From Chitinimonas taiwanensis DSM 18899 (GTDB taxonomy: Bacteria > Pseudomonadota > Gammaproteobacteria > Burkholderiales > Chitinimonadaceae): a stretch of 64,000 nt of DNA. This document shows, piece by piece, positions 62,087 through 64,000 of this stretch. A program made the position numbers and the translations under genes. The notes beneath the pieces are model-generated. The model worked only from the letters and a program-made list of their open reading frames with translations. It was not told where the DNA came from and searched no databases. The stretch lies in assembly GCF_900119825.1 (NCBI RefSeq), contig NZ_FPKR01000005.1, positions 231,549-295,548 on the forward strand, written 5' to 3'. Positions within the stretch are counted from its first letter, which is position 1. The number at the start of each line of letters is the position of its first letter.

Positions 62087-63387
62087 ACCCGCATTTCGAT
62101 GTAGCCGGCATTGGTGCCGGCCCCTTCAACCTCAGCGTGGCCGCCTTGCTGGCGCCGCTGGGCCAGCTGCGCAGCGCCTTCTTCGACAAGCGCAGCAGCT
62201 TTGACTGGCACCCGGGCATGATGCTGCCCGGCGCCAAGCTGCAGACCTCCTTCCTGAAGGACCTGGTTACCGCGGCCGACCCGACCAGCGCCTATTCCTT
62301 CCTGGCCTATCTGGTTGCGCAAGGGCGTTTCTACCGCTTCATCAATGCTGAATTCAGCCATGTGGAAAGGCGCGAGTTTGCCGACTACCTGCACTGGGTG
62401 GCGCGCAAGCTGCCCAATCTGCGTCTGAACCATGCGGTGCACGAAGTACAGCCCGGCCAACACGGCTTTACCCTACATACCAGCCAGGGCGAGATGCAGG
62501 CCAGCCAGCTGGTCGTGGCCACCGGCACCACCCCGCGCGTGCCCGACTGGGCCAAGCCGCATCTGCAGGCGCGCTGCCTGCACACCCACCACTACCTGGC
62601 CAAGGTGCCCGATGTGCGCGGCCTGCGCGTGGCGGTAATCGGCGGCGGGCAAAGCGGCGCCGAGATCGTGCTTGACCTGCTGTCCGGCCTGCGCGGCGAG
62701 GTCGCCTCGCTGACCTGGCTATCGCGCCGCCAGACCCTGGAAGCACTGGACGAAACCCCGTTCTGCAACGAGTTCTTCACCCCGCACTATGTGGATGCCT
62801 TCCACCGCCTGCCCATGGCCCGCAAGCCAGCCATCGTGGAGCGCCAGAAGCTGGCCAGCGACGGCATCTCGCCGGAAACCCTGAAAGCGCTGTACCAGAC
62901 CCTGTACACCGGCAACTTCCTGGATGGCGAGGCGCCGCGCCTGCGCATCCTGCCGCAGCGCGATGTGCAGCGCATGGACAGCCATGGCAACGGCTGGACC
63001 CTGCAGGCGCATAACGGCTTCGATGGCCGACACGAACGCATCGATGCCGACGTGGTGATTCTGGCTACCGGCTACCTGACCAGCGTGCCCGAATGCCTGG
63101 CCCCGCTGCGCGACCGCCTGGACTTGGACAGCGAAGGCCGCTTCATCCTGCGCCGCGACTTCTCGGTAGGCTGGGACGGCCCGGACAACCAGCGCATCTT
63201 CGTGCAGAACGGTGGCCGCTACAGCCACGGCATTGCCGACCCGCAGCTGAGCCTGGCCGCCTGGCGCGGCGCCACCATCGTCAACGCCATCCTCGGCAAC
63301 GCCCACTACGCCACCGGCGACACCCCCCTCCCGATCGAATGGGCCACCCGCCACGAAGAAAGCACGGTGCTGGAAAAAGCCGCCTGA
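62083..63387 (+). CDS. iucD: L-lysine N6-monooxygenase
   Basis: This 434-residue flavin monooxygenase hydroxylates lysine at the side-chain nitrogen using FAD and NADPH, the first step of aerobactin synthesis. It shows the FAD motif GIGAGPFNLSVAALL, WHPGMMLPGAKLQTSFLKDL, the NADPH motif VIGGGQSGAEIVLDLLSG and the C-terminal FATGY-like ILATGYLTSVP. Its final block is HGIADPQLSLAAWRGA. It is the last of four overlapping genes. Ornithine hydroxylases are close relatives, but the complete iucABCD order favours lysine. Confidence 0.93.
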   Translation: MNPHFDVAGIGAGPFNLSVAALLAPLGQLRSAFFDKRSSFDWHPGMMLPGAKLQTSFLKDLVTAADPTSAYSFLAYLVAQGRFYRFINAEFSHVERREFADYLHWVARKLPNLRLNHAVHEVQPGQHGFTLHTSQGEMQASQLVVATGTTPRVPDWAKPHLQARCLHTHHYLAKVPDVRGLRVAVIGGGQSGAEIVLDLLSGLRGEVASLTWLSRRQTLEALDETPFCNEFFTPHYVDAFHRLPMARKPAIVERQKLASDGISPETLKALYQTLYTGNFLDGEAPRLRILPQRDVQRMDSHGNGWTLQAHNGFDGRHERIDADVVILATGYLTSVPECLAPLRDRLDLDSEGRFILRRDFSVGWDGPDNQRIFVQNGGRYSHGIADPQLSLAAWRGATIVNAILGNAHYATGDTPLPIEWATRHEESTVLEKAA

Positions 63388-63660
63388 AGCAGGAGGTAAA
63401 CGCCGGGGCTGGATACCCTTAACCAGCCCCGCATACCAAAACACAGCGCCTGCCCGTAGCAACGAGCAGGCGCTGTGCTTTGGTGCTGCCTGAGCGGCAC
63501 AGGCTACGATGTACTCGCCCAAAAGGCGCATGGCGCTGACCGAAAGCTGGCCGACGCTTTTCCCCCGCTTTTGGGATGCCTAAGAGCAGCGAACATGCTA
63601 CAAACCGCCATCCGTCACGCCGCAGCCGGCATTAGGCGTCGTCGTGACGTGTTTAAACAC
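63388..63660 (+). other. Region between iucD and the insertion element
   Basis: Two hairpins follow iucD: GGGGCTGG with CCAGCCCC (63405-63430, no T run) and the terminator at 63442. The remaining 180 bases hold nothing I can support. A 74-codon open frame at 63475 runs into the IS end and is not a credible gene. Confidence 0.6.
63442..63481 (+). terminator. Hairpin terminator after iucD
   Basis: A 12-base perfect stem, CACAGCGCCTGC (63442-63453) with GCAGGCGCTGTG (63466-63477), is followed by CTTT. The T run is short, so it may be only moderately strong. Confidence 0.65.
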
Positions 63661-63740
63661 TGGACTGCCCCGGGTCTGGTAGACATCCGCAGCCTATGAT
63701 TGGACTGCCCCGGGTCTGGTAGACATCCGCAGCTTATGAT
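63661..63740 (+). repeat. Tandem 40-bp repeat of the IS left end
   Basis: Two copies, 63661-63700 and 63701-63740, differ at one base (AGCCTATGAT versus AGCTTATGAT). Each begins TGGACTGCCCCGGGTCTGGT, of the kind found at ends of IS3-family elements. The second copy is the end that precedes the transposase gene; the first is an extra duplicate outside it. Confidence 0.8.
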
Positions 63741-64000
63741 TTGAGCATAGGAGGATGTCCATGAGCAGTCAGCGTTATTCACCCGAATTTAAGGAAGAAG
63801 CCGTCAAGCAAGTGACCGAGCGCGGCTATGGGGTCGCCGAAGTTGCGGCTCGACTTGGCGTTTCCGGACACAGCCTGTACAAGTGGATTCGGGCGGTAAC
63901 GCCCGACAATAGCGAGAAACAAGCAGCAGACCTGATTGAGGCCAAATCAGAAATCCTGCGCTTGCGCGCCCAGTTGCGCCGTACGGAAGAAGAGCGCGAC
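63701..64000 (+). mobile_element. IS3-family insertion sequence, left part
   Basis: The element starts with a TGGACTGCCCC-type terminal repeat and carries an OrfA gene 60 bases inside. The right end, OrfB and the target duplication lie beyond the window, so its length is unknown. Confidence 0.85.
63761..64000 (+). CDS. IS3-family transposase OrfA (partial)
   Basis: The 80 codons present encode an N-terminal helix-turn-helix protein: SPEFKEEAVKQVTERGYGVAEVAARLGVSGHSLYKWIR. This is followed by the start of a leucine-zipper-like coil (EAKSEILRLRAQLRRTEEERD). This is the DNA-binding OrfA of IS3-type elements, which is normally fused by frameshift to OrfB. AGGAGG lies 5 bases before the ATG. The gene runs off the window end. 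Confidence 0.93.
   Translation, partial: MSSQRYSPEFKEEAVKQVTERGYGVAEVAARLGVSGHSLYKWIRAVTPDNSEKQAADLIEAKSEILRLRAQLRRTEEERD

Noticed and set aside
63475..63699. 74-codon frame between iucD and the IS
   Set aside because: It starts within a terminator hairpin and runs into the IS end; composition and context do not support a gene.

Overview
The window is GC-rich chromosomal DNA, densely coding, from a Gram-negative bacterium. It carries an outer-membrane TonB receptor, a LamB-type porin and an RND pump. The gene order nrdR-ribD-ribE-ribB-ribH-nusB-thiL-pgpA and the style of the ArsR, TrxC and DUF2892 cluster suggest a betaproteobacterium, perhaps of the Neisseriales/Chitinibacteraceae type. This is inferred from protein resemblance only. 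No rRNA, tRNA, CRISPR array or prophage was recognised.

Region by region. (1) 1-8332: a probable reactive-sulfur or stress locus. It has the end of an MBL-fold hydrolase, a DUF4010/MgtC membrane protein and an ArsR repressor, divergent from an RND efflux operon with a DUF2892 protein; TrxC and a rhodanese follow. A palindrome sits exactly between the -35 and -10 of the pump promoter. (2) 8412-12782: a chemoreceptor, a small lipoprotein, an FMN reductase, a pirin and an acetyltransferase. (3) 12786-24257: a beta-glucan/cellodextrin regulon with a LacI repressor, secreted GH5 endoglucanase, ABC importer (binding protein, two permeases, ATPase), GH1 beta-glucosidase, LamB-type porin and a second porin. 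A 14-bp LacI-type operator is repeated at the promoters. (4) 24420-32475, minus strand: an eleven-gene chain of nrdR, two membrane proteins, riboflavin genes, a methyltransferase, nusB, thiL and pgpA, several joined by 4-base overlaps. (5) 32672-45585: mostly single genes, including a metallopeptidase, BenE transporter, serine hydrolase, a large phytase-like/GDPD fusion, alpha/beta hydrolase, M13 peptidase, GAF-GGDEF protein, YjdM, glyA and hpt. (6) 45743-52924: upp and uraA, separated by a four-gene module of a flippase, a pyruvyl transferase and two tandem paralogous QueC-like PP-loop proteins. (7) 52990-53752: a yybP-ykoY manganese riboswitch before a UPF0016 manganese exporter. (8) 53827-63387: a complete aerobactin-type locus with iutA and an MFS exporter divergent from iucABCD, with a Fur box between. 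(9) 63661-64000: the left end of an IS3-family element with a duplicated terminus.

Working together: GH5 would cut beta-glucan outside the cell, the porins and ABC system would bring in oligosaccharides, and GH1 would hydrolyse them, with LacI repressing until inducer appears. IucABCD would build a citrate-hydroxamate siderophore, the MFS protein would export it and IutA would recapture the ferric form under Fur control. The strongest candidate for an undescribed system is the QueC-like pair with flippase and pyruvyl transferase; next are the permuted-looking phytase/GDPD fusion and the repeated leader hairpin.
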